From Streptomyces aquilus (GTDB lineage: Bacteria > Actinomycetota > Actinomycetes > Streptomycetales > Streptomycetaceae): DNA of 64,000 nt. Of the stretch, positions 40,770-49,596 are shown one piece after another. How positions within the stretch are numbered: the stretch's first letter is position 1; the number at the start of each line of letters is the position of its first letter. Position numbers and translations under genes: made by a program. The stretch is from assembly GCF_003955715.1 (NCBI RefSeq), contig NZ_CP034463.1, positions 9,610,001-9,674,000 of the forward strand, read 5' to 3'. The notes under the pieces were generated by a model. It made no database searches, had not been told where the DNA came from, and saw only the letters and a program-made list of their open reading frames with translations.

Positions 40770-43700
40770 TCAGTCCGCGCTCACGGCTTGCCACAGCTGG
40801 CTGTCGGCGTTCGTGTCGGTCGTCTGCACGAGCTGGGCGCCTGCTGCTGTGGAGGAGCCGGACACCGCGAGCAGCTTGCCGCTGTTCGCATTCTTGATCT
40901 TGTAGTAGCCGTTTCCGGCGGCCACCAGGGTCCAGTGCTGGCTCGCGGCGTTGTTGTCGGGCTGCTGGACGACGGTCGCGTCGTCGGCGGTGGAAGCACC
41001 GCTGACGTCCAGCAGTTGCCCGCTGTTCTGGTTGACGATCTCGTAGCTGCCGTCACCGACCGGGAACGACAGCCAGCGCTGGTTCTGCGCCGCGGTGTCG
41101 TTCCACTGGATGACGTTCGCCGCTGCCGCGGTCGATGCGCCCGAGACGTCGATCGTCTTGCCGCTGTTCTTGTTGAGGACCTTGTAGAGCACGCTCGGGG
41201 TGGGAAAGGGGAGGGCGGCGAACGCGTCCAGGGCGCAGACGGTGTTGGAAGAGGCCGTGTTCTTCGTTCCGGTGCACACGACCTTGATGGTGTGGGGACC
41301 CGCGGCGAGATCCGTCTTCTCGAACAGCAAGACCTGCTTCGTCACCGTCGAGGCATAGGCGTCGATGCCCGACTGCGCCAGGGTGCCGTCGATGTAGACG
41401 TCGACCTTGCCCATGTTCGGCTGCGTCATGCCGAGGTACCGAACGCCCGAGCCGGTGAAGGAGTACTGGACGGAGTCGCCCGCCCTGTTGGTGTAGCTCT
41501 CGGATCCCTTGAAGTCCCTGGAGTCGTTCCAGTTCGACCAGGGGGAGGAGTAGGTGAGGACGGAGTCCTTGTCGTCGACGTAGGTCCATCGCTGCCGGAC
41601 GAACGACTTCGACGCGGCGGAGGCGTTCCCCTGGGCGTCCACGACGTAGAGGCGGTAGTCACCGGGCTTCGGCGGAACGGCGATGGTTGTCGCGGTTCCG
41701 GCCGCCTTCGTCATGGTGGGGCCGACGGCGAACGTCGTCGTACCGGCCGGAGCCAGCCACAGCGTCCTGGTCGCGTCACCGAGGGGGCGGACGGGGACGA
41801 ACGACACGCCCTTGCCGGTGAACGTGCTGGCGGGCAGGGCGTAGTCCTGCAGACCCAGGTTGCTGCGGGGGACGAGGTCCTGGTAGGCGCCTTCGAGGCC
41901 CGCGTTCACGGCGATGCCGTACGCCTGCGACGGCCACACCTTGTCCGGGTACGCGCGCACGTCCTGAATGGTGCTGTTCGGGACGCTCTTGCTGAAGATC
42001 TTGTTGAGGGTGCCGTAGTTGTTGGTGAGGGTGAGGTCGTGCTGTCGGCCCCAGGTGCCGGAGTTGATGGTGTACGCGACGTTCGGGTCCACGTCGAGGA
42101 CGTTGTCGTGTTCGTTGATGAAGGCGGAGCCTTCATCGGGGTGCAGGCCGTACTTGTGGCCGGCCGGAACGCCCTTGATGTAGTTGTTGCTGATCTCCGT
42201 TCCCGGTTGGCTGCCCAGCGTGTAGATGGGTGCGGAGTCGCCGAGCACCTGCATCGTGTCGAAGATCTCGTTGTACTTGATCGTGTTGTTCCTGGCCGTG
42301 GTGGTCGGGTTCCCGGGATTGACGGAGTTCGTCGAACCGTCGAAGTTCCACCATCCCCAGCCGAGGGTGATGCCCGCCCACGGGGACTTCTCGATCCGGT
42401 TGTGCTGCACGGACAGGGAGTCCACGAAGTACGCCGACACGGGACTCGACGCCTCGAACAACACGGCACTGTCGTGGAGGTAGTTGTCCGTGATCGATAT
42501 GTTCTTGCAGAGTCCCTCGACGCTCACCGGGTACTTCTCGTTGTTGGTCGAGGTGTAGTCACCGATGTACACGTGCTGCGGGTGTCCCACGGTGAGGGCG
42601 GATCCGGCGACGTCGTTCGTGACGTTGCCGGTCAGCTGCGAGTCGGTCACGTCGTTGGCGAGGGTGATGCCGTCGGCGCCGGTGTGCTGAACGGTGTTGC
42701 GTGACAGGACGATCCCGTTGGCGTTCTCGATCTGGACGGCCGCGGGCGGCAGGTCGACATTGCGGTAGGTGTACGCGTGGAAGTTCTGCCGCGCGTACAC
42801 GGTCGAGTCGGCGTTGCCCTGCGTTCCCTGCCGGAAGACGGAGCCCGCGACCTTGACCAGGTTCCAGTCGGAGTGCTCGACCGTGAGCCCGGAGAACGTG
42901 ATGTTCCGGGCGTGGTTGGTCGTGGACGTACCGGCGACCTTCAGGAGAGTGGACACGTGGTTCGGCGCGAAGACATCCGCCGACGTCATGTCCTCGGAAC
43001 TGGACTTGTAGTAATAGAGCGTGTGCTTCGTCCTGTCGAAGTAGAACTCGCCCGGCTGGTCCAGGAATTCGTACGCGTTCATGAACGTATGGCTGCCGCT
43101 CGCTTTGAACGGGCCGTACGGCGGCGCCTGAGCGATCGCCGCACCCGGCTGCTGGAACAGGGCCACGCGGTTGGCGCCGTCCGAACTGGTGGTGATCTGA
43201 CGGACGCCCACGATGGCCGTGGTCCAAGTCGTCGCCGACTTGATCTCGACGTCGTCCTGGTTGGAGGTGACGGCGGGCAGGTCGGAGAGGCTGTACTTGG
43301 CCCCGTCGCACTGCGAACCCGACTCCCAGGCCCAGGGGGCCTGGCCGGCCGTCACGGTGTAAGTCCCATAACATCCAGCCGAGTTGATGGTCTTCGAGGC
43401 CATCTCGGCACGCTCGCCGTTCACGTAGAGCGCACGGAGCTTGTCGTCCCGGTCGAGGGTGGCCTTCCAGATGTTCCCGCTGTGCTGGGTCCAGCCGGTC
43501 ACCTGAACGCCTCCGTCCAGGACCGGCTTCTCTCCCGGGTAGGCGGCGTACACGACATGGTGGCCCTTGGTGCCGGAGTCCGCCGACGTGAAGCCGATGG
43601 TGCTGCTCACCGGGTAAGTGCCGCCGCGGAGATAGACGTTGATGTCTCCGGTCATGTTGTCGTTGACCGTGCGCACGACGTCCCGGGCGTGCTGCAACGT

Positions 43701-43880
43701 CTTGAACGGTGCGGAAATCGTCCCGGCGTTGGCGTCGTCGCCGTCGGGAGCGACGTAGTACGTCGCCTGGGTCGCGGCCGAGGCCGGGGACGGTGTCGCG
43801 AGGGAGGTCAGCAGCACCGCGGAGAGAGCCGTCGCGAGTGCTGCTGAAATCGTGCGGGTGGGAGAGGCGGCAGGCTTCAA
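40770..43880 (-). CDS. Secreted right-handed beta-helix protein (GH141-like) with accessory sandwich and CBM13 domains
   Basis: The start chosen is TTG 43880, giving 1,036 residues: a GGAGGGG site lies six bases upstream and a signal peptide follows (cleavage near ASA-ATQ, about residue 36). The 106 codons open further upstream look non-coding. The beta-helix (about 38-690) opens with YYVAPDGDDANAGTISAPFKT and ends in ITLGWGWW and HPDEGSAF motifs shared with the protein at 35923. A Fn3-like module, a jelly-roll module with SVQYSFTGSGVRYLG, and a CBM13 (about 900-1036) follow. It is the first gene of an operon with GH43. A palindrome like the one at 35662 lies 383 bp upstream of its start. Confidence 0.83.
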   Translation of the reverse strand: MKPAASPTRTISAALATALSAVLLTSLATPSPASAATQATYYVAPDGDDANAGTISAPFKTLQHARDVVRTVNDNMTGDINVYLRGGTYPVSSTIGFTSADSGTKGHHVVYAAYPGEKPVLDGGVQVTGWTQHSGNIWKATLDRDDKLRALYVNGERAEMASKTINSAGCYGTYTVTAGQAPWAWESGSQCDGAKYSLSDLPAVTSNQDDVEIKSATTWTTAIVGVRQITTSSDGANRVALFQQPGAAIAQAPPYGPFKASGSHTFMNAYEFLDQPGEFYFDRTKHTLYYYKSSSEDMTSADVFAPNHVSTLLKVAGTSTTNHARNITFSGLTVEHSDWNLVKVAGSVFRQGTQGNADSTVYARQNFHAYTYRNVDLPPAAVQIENANGIVLSRNTVQHTGADGITLANDVTDSQLTGNVTNDVAGSALTVGHPQHVYIGDYTSTNNEKYPVSVEGLCKNISITDNYLHDSAVLFEASSPVSAYFVDSLSVQHNRIEKSPWAGITLGWGWWNFDGSTNSVNPGNPTTTARNNTIKYNEIFDTMQVLGDSAPIYTLGSQPGTEISNNYIKGVPAGHKYGLHPDEGSAFINEHDNVLDVDPNVAYTINSGTWGRQHDLTLTNNYGTLNKIFSKSVPNSTIQDVRAYPDKVWPSQAYGIAVNAGLEGAYQDLVPRSNLGLQDYALPASTFTGKGVSFVPVRPLGDATRTLWLAPAGTTTFAVGPTMTKAAGTATTIAVPPKPGDYRLYVVDAQGNASAASKSFVRQRWTYVDDKDSVLTYSSPWSNWNDSRDFKGSESYTNRAGDSVQYSFTGSGVRYLGMTQPNMGKVDVYIDGTLAQSGIDAYASTVTKQVLLFEKTDLAAGPHTIKVVCTGTKNTASSNTVCALDAFAALPFPTPSVLYKVLNKNSGKTIDVSGASTAAAANVIQWNDTAAQNQRWLSFPVGDGSYEIVNQNSGQLLDVSGASTADDATVVQQPDNNAASQHWTLVAAGNGYYKIKNANSGKLLAVSGSSTAAGAQLVQTTDTNADSQLWQAVSAD

Positions 43881-44262
43881 CGTCTGCCCCTCCTGCGGAG
43901 GTTGCGGGCAGTCGGGATTGCGTTCATGCGGCGGCTCCGGAGGTGTTGTCAGTGGGGTGACACGGTCTTCAGCACGAGCGTTGGCGGTAGAAGACGGTCG
44001 CGGTGCCGGGCAGCACCGCCTGGATCTCGGTGGCGGCTCAGCTCCAGCTGCCCGCGAGGTTCGCGACCGGCCGACCGGACGACCATGCCGCTTGCTGTCG
44101 CGGAAGAAATTAGGCGTCTTATGGAGGGGGCCGTCAAGGGTTTGAGCGGCCTTCTTCCGTATGTGCTGCGGCTGGTGCCGCATATCAGCAGGGGTCATAA
44201 CTCCCTATACCGCTTTATAGGCCGCTATTTTTACTGCAACTCTGTGTTGAGGCTTGCGCGAA

Positions 44263-44277
44263 ATGAATACTACTCAT
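44263..44277. promoter_or_regulatory. Palindrome ATGAATACTACTCAT, candidate GntR operator 2
   Basis: This 15-bp near-palindrome differs by one base from the core of the 31-bp palindrome at 35662. It lies between the leftward beta-helix/GH43 operon and the rightward gntR gene, 78 bp before the gntR start, beside an AT-rich promoter-like stretch (44200-44260). The rest of the 474-bp gap (43881-44354) holds a long leader for the leftward operon and no gene that I can support. Confidence 0.65.
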
Positions 44278-44354
44278 CAGGTATCGGGGTACGATGAGAC
44301 ACGGCTCCCCATCGATCAACCGGCCTCGCAGCTGTCATCCCGAAGGCAGGTCAC

Positions 44355-45152
44355 ATGAACGACACACCGGCGCCCGAAGTCGCGTTGCCGACGCAGGTCT
44401 CTCCCGCTGCGGCAGTGACGGTGAGCGGCGCGGACGCTCGGCCTGGGTACCGGCCCACCTACGAGGTTGTGGCGGAGCGGATTCTCGAGTTCATCGCCGA
44501 GTCGCGTCTGGTGGCGGGCGACCGGATGCCCACGGAGAACGATCTGGCCCAGAGGCTGAACACCAGCAGGACCGTGGTACGGGAGGCCGTGAAGATCCTC
44601 TCGGCGCTCGGCCGGGTCCGGGCGCACAAGGGGCGTGGACTGTTCGTCGCGGACGACGAGGGCATGCTCATCACCAGCCGCTGGGGCGGCTTCTTCCGCC
44701 CGGTCGACCTCGATCACGTGTTCATGTTGTTCGAGTTCCGCAGGGTTCAGGAGATGGCCGCGAGCAGTCTGGCCGCCACCCGTGCCACGCCCGCGGAGCT
44801 GCGGACCATCGAGGTGGCCATGCAGCGGTGCCGGCACGGCTTCGTCCATGGTCAGGTCGACGAGTTCAACGAGGCGGACGAGGCCTTCCACGGGGCTGTG
44901 GCCACGGCCTCGCACAATGCCTTCCTCGTCAGCGCGGTGCGTGACGCGCGACGACTGCAGCGGCAGTCCAGCGCGATCGGGATCCATGACACGCTCGGTG
45001 AAGGTACCGAGTCCGCGGTCGTGGAACATGAGGTGATCTACCGGGCCATTCGCGACGGCCGGCCCGACGAGGCGGCCGAGGCTACGGCGGCACATCTCGA
45101 CAGGACCCTGGAGGACTACCGGCGGGAGATCCAGCGGCGCCTGTTCGGATAG
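44355..45152 (+). CDS. FadR-subfamily GntR transcriptional regulator
   Basis: The 265-residue protein has a GntR winged helix (residues about 35-105: RILEFIAESRLVAGDRMPTE, then LNTSRTVVREAVKILSALG) and an all-helical FCD ligand domain, with ADEAFHGAVATASHNAF and the metal/ligand-binding VVEHEVIYRAI histidine region. FCD regulators commonly sense sugar acids or similar breakdown products. It lies divergent from the beta-helix/GH43 operon, with a FadR-like site between them and a second copy upstream of the other beta-helix gene. It is the obvious candidate repressor of both units and of itself; this is inference. Confidence 0.9.
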   Translation: MNDTPAPEVALPTQVSPAAAVTVSGADARPGYRPTYEVVAERILEFIAESRLVAGDRMPTENDLAQRLNTSRTVVREAVKILSALGRVRAHKGRGLFVADDEGMLITSRWGGFFRPVDLDHVFMLFEFRRVQEMAASSLAATRATPAELRTIEVAMQRCRHGFVHGQVDEFNEADEAFHGAVATASHNAFLVSAVRDARRLQRQSSAIGIHDTLGEGTESAVVEHEVIYRAIRDGRPDEAAEATAAHLDRTLEDYRREIQRRLFG

Positions 45153-45295
45153 CTCGAGTTCGGCTCCCGCTCAGATGAAGTGCACGGCGGAGCCCCCGAG
45201 GCCGAGACCGCGCGTGAGAGCCACTCGCGTGCCCGACAGCCGCCTGCACCGCGGGACCCGGCGCAGGCGGCCGCGACACGGCCTGCGGTGGAGCG

Positions 45296-45715
45296 TCACC
45301 GTACGTCGTATCGGTCGATGACCAGCCAACTGCCTCCCGTCCTGGTCAGGGTGAGGGTGTGCCGTCCGAAGGGCAGGTCGCTGACGGAGTAGACGGTCTG
45401 CTGGGAATGGCGGCTCGCGGAGGACGCGTTGACGGTGCCCTGGGAGGCGCCGTTCGCGGGAGACCGCGATGGTGCCCTCGTCGGAGTTGGTCTCGGTGAC
45501 GAGGCTGACCCCGGTACCGGTGAAGGTGACGGTGGCCGGGTCGCCGTCGGCTCTGGTGGCGTGGACGTCGTCCTTGTGATCGCTCAGACCGCGGTGGGCG
45601 GGATACGTCCAGGACCAGGACGAGCTGCCCTCGTCCTGGTACAGCTCGTCCTGGAGTCGCCGTTCGTCGGCAACGTGACGACGACGGACACCATCAGCGC
45701 AGTGTCAGGCTGCTG
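45296..45715 (-). pseudogene. C-terminal relic of a secreted carbohydrate-active protein
   Basis: Read leftward, the frame gives DELYQDEGSSSWSWTYPAHR, DPATVTFTGTGVSLVTETNS, then after a one-base shift near 45458 GASQGTVNASSASRHSQQTV and LTLTRTGGSWLVIDRYDVR before a stop at 45296-45298. This is the jelly-roll module often found at the end of secreted beta-helix and other glycan-active proteins, and resembles the module in the protein at 40770-43880. No intact upstream part exists; a second shift occurs near 45660. It is most likely the tail of another enzyme of this locus lost by deletion. The plus-strand frame over the same bases is not convincing. Confidence 0.6.
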
Positions 45716-45895
45716 GCCGAGGACGCGCGGCCGGCCCACTGGCTGCGGCATGACCAGGCGCGGGTGGACTCTCGCAGTCTCCGGTAGGGGACCGGCGGGA
45801 ACCGGGCGATGGGCTCATGGACCGACGCGGACATGACCGATTCGCGGCGTTCGCCGACCGCGCTCATGATCACCACGCGTATGGGGGGCGCGGGT

Positions 45896-46849
45896 TCAGC
45901 GCAGGAGCCGTGTGAGCCAGTCGGTGCGGGTGCGGCGGGCCGTGGTGGAGATGCGGGCTTGTGGGCAGAGGGCGTCGAAGCCGTGGAAGCCGCCCGCCCA
46001 GACGTGGAGTTCGGCCTGGCCGCCGGCCGCCCAGATGCGCGTGGCATAGTCGGTGTCCTCGTCGCGGAAGACCTCGGCGGAGCCGGTGTCGATGTAGGTG
46101 CTCGGCAGGTTGGAGAGGTCCTGGGCCAAGGCAGGCGACATGTAGGGGGAGACCTCGGCGTCGGTGAGGTCACCGATGAGCGAGCGCCATCCGAACGCGT
46201 TCATCTCGCTGGTCCAGACGCCGGGTGTGCCGGAGTACTGGCGGCTGGAGGTGGATGCGTTGCGATGGTCGAGCATGGGGCAGATGAGCATCTGCGCGGC
46301 GATCGCGGGGCCGCCGAGGTCGCGGGCCAGCAGACTCACGCCGGCCGCGAGGCCCCCTCCCGCGCTGACGCCCGCGACGATGATCCTGGCGGGGTCGATG
46401 CCCAGTTCGGCGGCGTGTTCGGCGACCCACAGCAGTCCTTGGTAGCAGTCGTCGACCGGGACCGTACCGGTGGCCTCCGGCGCGAGCCGGTAGTCGACGG
46501 AGACCACGACCGCGCCCAACCGGTCGAGCCACTCCAGCGGGATGTCGATCTGGGAGAAGCGGTCGCCCATGACCATCCCGCCGCCGTGCATCCAGTAGAC
46601 GCAAGGGGCGGTGGTGCGGCGCGCGGCGGGCGAGGGACTGAGGACCGACAGAGGGATCGGGTCACCGTCCTTGGCCGGCACGGTGACCTCGCGCCGGTCG
46701 ACCTGCCGGTGTGCGAGCAGGGAGTCGAGCGGCGTCGAGGGGAGTTGGCGCAGTTGGGCGAGAACTTCCGGCGTGAGCTCGGACATGAGAGGCATGTCGG
46801 CCAGGAGTTCACGCAGTTCGGGGTCCAGGGAAGGGCGTGCCATGGTCAT
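45896..46849 (-). CDS. Alpha/beta-hydrolase of the hormone-sensitive-lipase family
   Basis: The 317-residue protein has the oxyanion-hole HGGGMVMGD, VVSVDYRLAPEA, the nucleophile elbow GVSAGGGLA, a DEDTDYATR segment and GGFHGFD, giving the Ser-Asp-His triad of bacterial HSL esterases. ATG 46849 (MTMARPS) is taken as start; the ATG two codons later is equally possible. It follows the small monooxygenase gene (gap 65 bp) on the same strand, in a unit divergent from an AraC regulator. It probably hydrolyses a small ester or lactone; there is no signal peptide, so it acts in the cytoplasm. Confidence 0.9.
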   Translation of the reverse strand: MTMARPSLDPELRELLADMPLMSELTPEVLAQLRQLPSTPLDSLLAHRQVDRREVTVPAKDGDPIPLSVLSPSPAARRTTAPCVYWMHGGGMVMGDRFSQIDIPLEWLDRLGAVVVSVDYRLAPEATGTVPVDDCYQGLLWVAEHAAELGIDPARIIVAGVSAGGGLAAGVSLLARDLGGPAIAAQMLICPMLDHRNASTSSRQYSGTPGVWTSEMNAFGWRSLIGDLTDAEVSPYMSPALAQDLSNLPSTYIDTGSAEVFRDEDTDYATRIWAAGGQAELHVWAGGFHGFDALCPQARISTTARRTRTDWLTRLLR

Positions 46850-46914
46850 GGTCGTCGTCTTTCGCAAGGTGGAGGACAGGCGGGGGGAGCGGGCGGGGAC
46901 GGCCGATCGCGGGT

Positions 46915-47232
46915 TCACAGGGTGGCTTTGCCGCCGAGGGGGACGTGATCGGTGTACTCGGGCTCCCTGGCCAGCAGCGGGTCGATCTGCGCCACGATGG
47001 CCTGGGCGGCCTCACCGGCGAAGATCCGGTGGTGGTCCTCCTCGCTGGTCCAACCCTCGATGACGTGGACGACGTCGGGGTCGGACGCGGAGCGGGAGAC
47101 GAGGTAGGCGACGCAGTGCTCGCTCGCGCCGGGGTTGCCCTCGTTCAGACCGGACAACAGCAGGTGGACCAACCGGTCCGCGGTCGCGGGCTTGGCGGTC
47201 AGGGTGACGCTGAAGCCGTACGTGGCGCTCAT
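46915..47232 (-). CDS. Antibiotic biosynthesis monooxygenase-like (ABM/quinol monooxygenase) protein
   Basis: The 105-residue protein starts at MSATYGF after GAGAGGAAG. The pattern YGFSVTLTAKPATADRLVHLL, VYL-type strands and VVHVIEGWTSEEDHHRIFAGE is that of the dimeric alpha/beta ABM ferredoxin-like fold, which often oxidises quinols or degrades reactive intermediates. It is the first gene of a leftward pair with the HSL-type hydrolase and is divergent from the AraC regulator gene. The 39-bp repeated sequence at 47269-47307 lies 37 bp above its start. Confidence 0.85.
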   Translation of the reverse strand: MSATYGFSVTLTAKPATADRLVHLLLSGLNEGNPGASEHCVAYLVSRSASDPDVVHVIEGWTSEEDHHRIFAGEAAQAIVAQIDPLLAREPEYTDHVPLGGKATL

Positions 47233-47268
47233 GGTCTTCCTCTCGGTCAGCGGTGGAGTGCGGTGATT

Positions 47269-47307
47269 CCATTCAACCGGTCTGACCTGCGGAAACGTTA
47301 GAACGAT
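47269..47307 (-). promoter_or_regulatory. 39-bp repeated promoter/operator, copy 1
   Basis: In the direction of the monooxygenase gene this reads GTTCTAACGTTTCCGCAGGT then CAGACCGGTTGAATGG. It matches copy 2 at 48328-48366 at about 31 of 39 positions. It contains the small dyad CGTT-CT-AACG. A shared factor, probably the AraC regulator encoded between the copies, is likely. Confidence 0.6.
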
Positions 47308-47376
47308 GCTCTCCTGCACTTGCACCATCCTCGCGAGTGCGGGAGCTGTGGCCCACCAGGGTGCTGCAATGGCCTC

Positions 47377-48282
47377 ATGCCTCTCGAAGAGCTCCGAACT
47401 CTGCTCGCCCGGCACGCCGGGCCGGGATGGACCACCGCCATCGACGGCGTCCTCGTCTCCAAGGTCGACCGCCCCGACCCGCCGGCCCCGTCCATGACCG
47501 GCATGGTGCTCGCGGTCATCGCGCAGGGCGCCAAACGACTCGCTCTCGGCGACCGGGTCTACGAGTACGGTCCCGGGCAGTTCCTGGTCGCGTCCGTCGA
47601 CCTGCCCGTCACCGGACAGTTCACCCAGGCCGCCCCCGAAGAGCCGGCCCTCGGCTTCGGACTCACGCTGGACCCGTCCGCCGTCGCCGAGCTGCTTCTC
47701 CAGGCCGGCCCCGGAGACACCCCGCGCACCGGCACGGGCGCGCCCTCGGCGATCGTCGTCAGCGATGCCCCGCCCGCGCTGCTCGACGCGGTGGTCCGGC
47801 TCCTACGACTGCTCGACGAGCCCCGCGACCGGGCCGTACTCGCACCACTCATCAAACGCGAGATCCTCTGGCGGCTCATCACCAGCGAGCAGGGGGCGAC
47901 GGTCCGCCAGCTCGGCCTCGCCGACAGCAGCCTCAGCCATGTCTCCCGGGCCGTGCGCTGGATCCGCGAGAACTACGCGCAGCCCTTCCGTGTCGAGGAC
48001 GTGGCCCGGATGTCGGGCTTGAGCGCCTCTGCCTTCTACCGCAACTTCCAGGCGGTGACCGCGATGAGCCCTATCCAGTTCCAGAAGCAGATCCGGCTTC
48101 AGGAGGCCCGGCTGCTGCTTGCCACGCACCCAGGCGACGTCACCGGAGTCGGCCAGCGCGTCGGCTATGACAACCCCTCCCAGTTCAGCCGGGAGTACCG
48201 CCGTCAGTTCGGCGCGCCGCCCAGCCGGGACGCAATGCGGCTGCGCGAGACCGTGCGCGCCCCCACCGGCGTCCTGCCCTGA
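47377..48282 (+). CDS. AraC family transcriptional regulator (AraC_N type)
   Basis: The 301-residue protein starts at ATG 47377 (MPLEELRTLL). The N-terminal part has the cupin-like sensor of the PF06719 group (GAKRLALGDRVYEYGPGQFLV, SVDLPVTGQF) and the C-terminal part two helix-turn-helices (FRVEDVARMSGLSASAFYRNF and VGYDNPSQFSREYRRQFG). It is divergent from the monooxygenase-hydrolase pair and precedes an SDR gene. The two copies of a 39-bp sequence flank it, upstream of both target units, so it is likely their regulator. Confidence 0.9.
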   Translation: MPLEELRTLLARHAGPGWTTAIDGVLVSKVDRPDPPAPSMTGMVLAVIAQGAKRLALGDRVYEYGPGQFLVASVDLPVTGQFTQAAPEEPALGFGLTLDPSAVAELLLQAGPGDTPRTGTGAPSAIVVSDAPPALLDAVVRLLRLLDEPRDRAVLAPLIKREILWRLITSEQGATVRQLGLADSSLSHVSRAVRWIRENYAQPFRVEDVARMSGLSASAFYRNFQAVTAMSPIQFQKQIRLQEARLLLATHPGDVTGVGQRVGYDNPSQFSREYRRQFGAPPSRDAMRLRETVRAPTGVLP

Positions 48283-48327
48283 GCGGCAAGGCAACCGCGC
48301 AGGAGGATCAGGCAAGGGGAAGCTAGG

Positions 48328-48366
48328 ATAGTTCTATCGTTTTCGCAGGTCAGAGCGGTCCAATGG
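48328..48366 (+). promoter_or_regulatory. 39-bp repeated promoter/operator, copy 2
   Basis: Reads GTTCTATCGTTTTCGCAGGT then CAGAGCGGTCCAATGG toward the SDR gene that starts 73 bp further on. It contains the dyad GATAG-TT-CTATC and matches copy 1 in the same orientation relative to the gene it precedes. Confidence 0.6.
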
Positions 48367-48439
48367 GATTGGCAGTTCTACAGCGGAGCAGGAAAGCGCA
48401 CATGCTCCGCACCTCCCGTCACATCGCTGAGAGGCACAC

Positions 48440-49198
48440 ATGAAGACCGTTCTGATCACGGGTACGTCGTCCGGATACGGCCGGGCGACCGCCGTCCACT
48501 TCCACGCGCAGGGGTGGAACGTCATCGCCACGATGCGCACTCCCCGTAAGGGCGTCCTGCCCGAGTCGGACCGGCTGCGCGTCGTCCAACTCGACGTGAC
48601 CGAGCCCGCGAGCATCACGGCCGCGCTGGAGGCGGCGGGACCCGTCGACGTCCTGGTCAACAACGCGGGCGTCCCGTCGATGGGCGTGTTCGAGGGCACC
48701 GCCATGGCCCGGGTGCGGGAAGTTTTCGAAACCAACACCTTCGGAGTGATGGCGGTGACACAAGCGGTGCTGCCCCAGTTCCGTGAGCGCGGCTCCGGGG
48801 TGGTGATCAACGTGACCTCCAGCGTGGTACTGGGCCACATGCCGCTCACAGCCGTCTACAAGGCGAGCAAGATGGCCGTCGAAGGGTTCACCGCGTCCCT
48901 CGCGCTCGAACTCGCTCCCTTCGGCGTCCAGGCGAAGACCGTCGAGCCGGGCGCCTGCCTGACGACGAACTTCGCAGCCAACGCAGCCAAGGCGGCGAGT
49001 GGGGCACCGCTGGACGAACTGATCCCGGCGCCCTACGCGCCATGGGCGCAAAAGGCCATGGTCGACTTCACGGCGCAGGACCTGTTCACCAAGGAGAGCG
49101 ATGTCGCCGAAACCGTCTGGCGAGCCGTGCACGACACGACCGGCCAGCTGCGCTTCCCGGCCGGCCCCGACGCAGTCCGGCTCGCCCAGGCGAAGTGA
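48440..49198 (+). CDS. Short-chain dehydrogenase/reductase (SDR)
   Basis: The 252-residue protein has the cofactor motif TGTSSGYG at 7-14, NNAG at 74-77, the catalytic Ser in VTSSVVLGH, and YKASK at 140-144. The long C-terminal region (ELIPAPYAPWAQKAM, KESDVAETVWRAVHD) fits the classical SDR subgroup annotated as oxidoreductases of unknown substrate. AGAGGCACAC precedes the ATG. By the shared upstream sequence it belongs with the monooxygenase and HSL hydrolase under one regulator, so the three may act on the same small molecule. Confidence 0.9.
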   Translation: MKTVLITGTSSGYGRATAVHFHAQGWNVIATMRTPRKGVLPESDRLRVVQLDVTEPASITAALEAAGPVDVLVNNAGVPSMGVFEGTAMARVREVFETNTFGVMAVTQAVLPQFRERGSGVVINVTSSVVLGHMPLTAVYKASKMAVEGFTASLALELAPFGVQAKTVEPGACLTTNFAANAAKAASGAPLDELIPAPYAPWAQKAMVDFTAQDLFTKESDVAETVWRAVHDTTGQLRFPAGPDAVRLAQAK

Positions 49199-49596
49199 CC
49201 CCACGCGGGCACGTGATTCCCTGTGGCCTCTGTGCCCTGGCCAGGGCGGCTCATTGATGTGACCGAGGCCCGCGCCTCAAGCTGGGCAGCCCCCTGAACC
49301 GTCCCGCCGCCTGACGTCCCGCTGATCCACCTCCCGCGCGCCCGCCCGCACACGTCGAGCGGGCGTTCGGCCTTTCACCGTGCGGCCCTTCACCCGCCCC
49401 GTCTCCTTGCTCACCGCACCCCCTGGGCTCTCTTGCACCGGACCGGCCGATGCCTCTCGTGCCCGGCGTCGACCAGAGCTCGCCGGGGCCATTCGGCCCT
49501 TGTCGCCCCTCGGACGCGCCGACTTCACTGATCAAACGGCATCAGGGAGAGCAACGCCGTACGAGAACGCCGTACGGCGAGGAAGCGAGCGGAGAG
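49199..49596. other. 398-bp stretch with no supported gene
   Basis: Between the SDR and SLOG-like genes. CGCCCGC and GCGGGCG (49339-49345 and 49359-49365) form a small stem that could end SDR transcription. Short frames here are proline/arginine-rich and not convincing. A promoter for the downstream gene must lie here, but no clear boxes are visible. Confidence 0.4.

Noticed and set aside
45429..45836. 135-codon plus-strand frame
   Set aside because: It lies opposite the secreted-enzyme relic, whose translation shows a recognisable module; the plus-strand frame does not.
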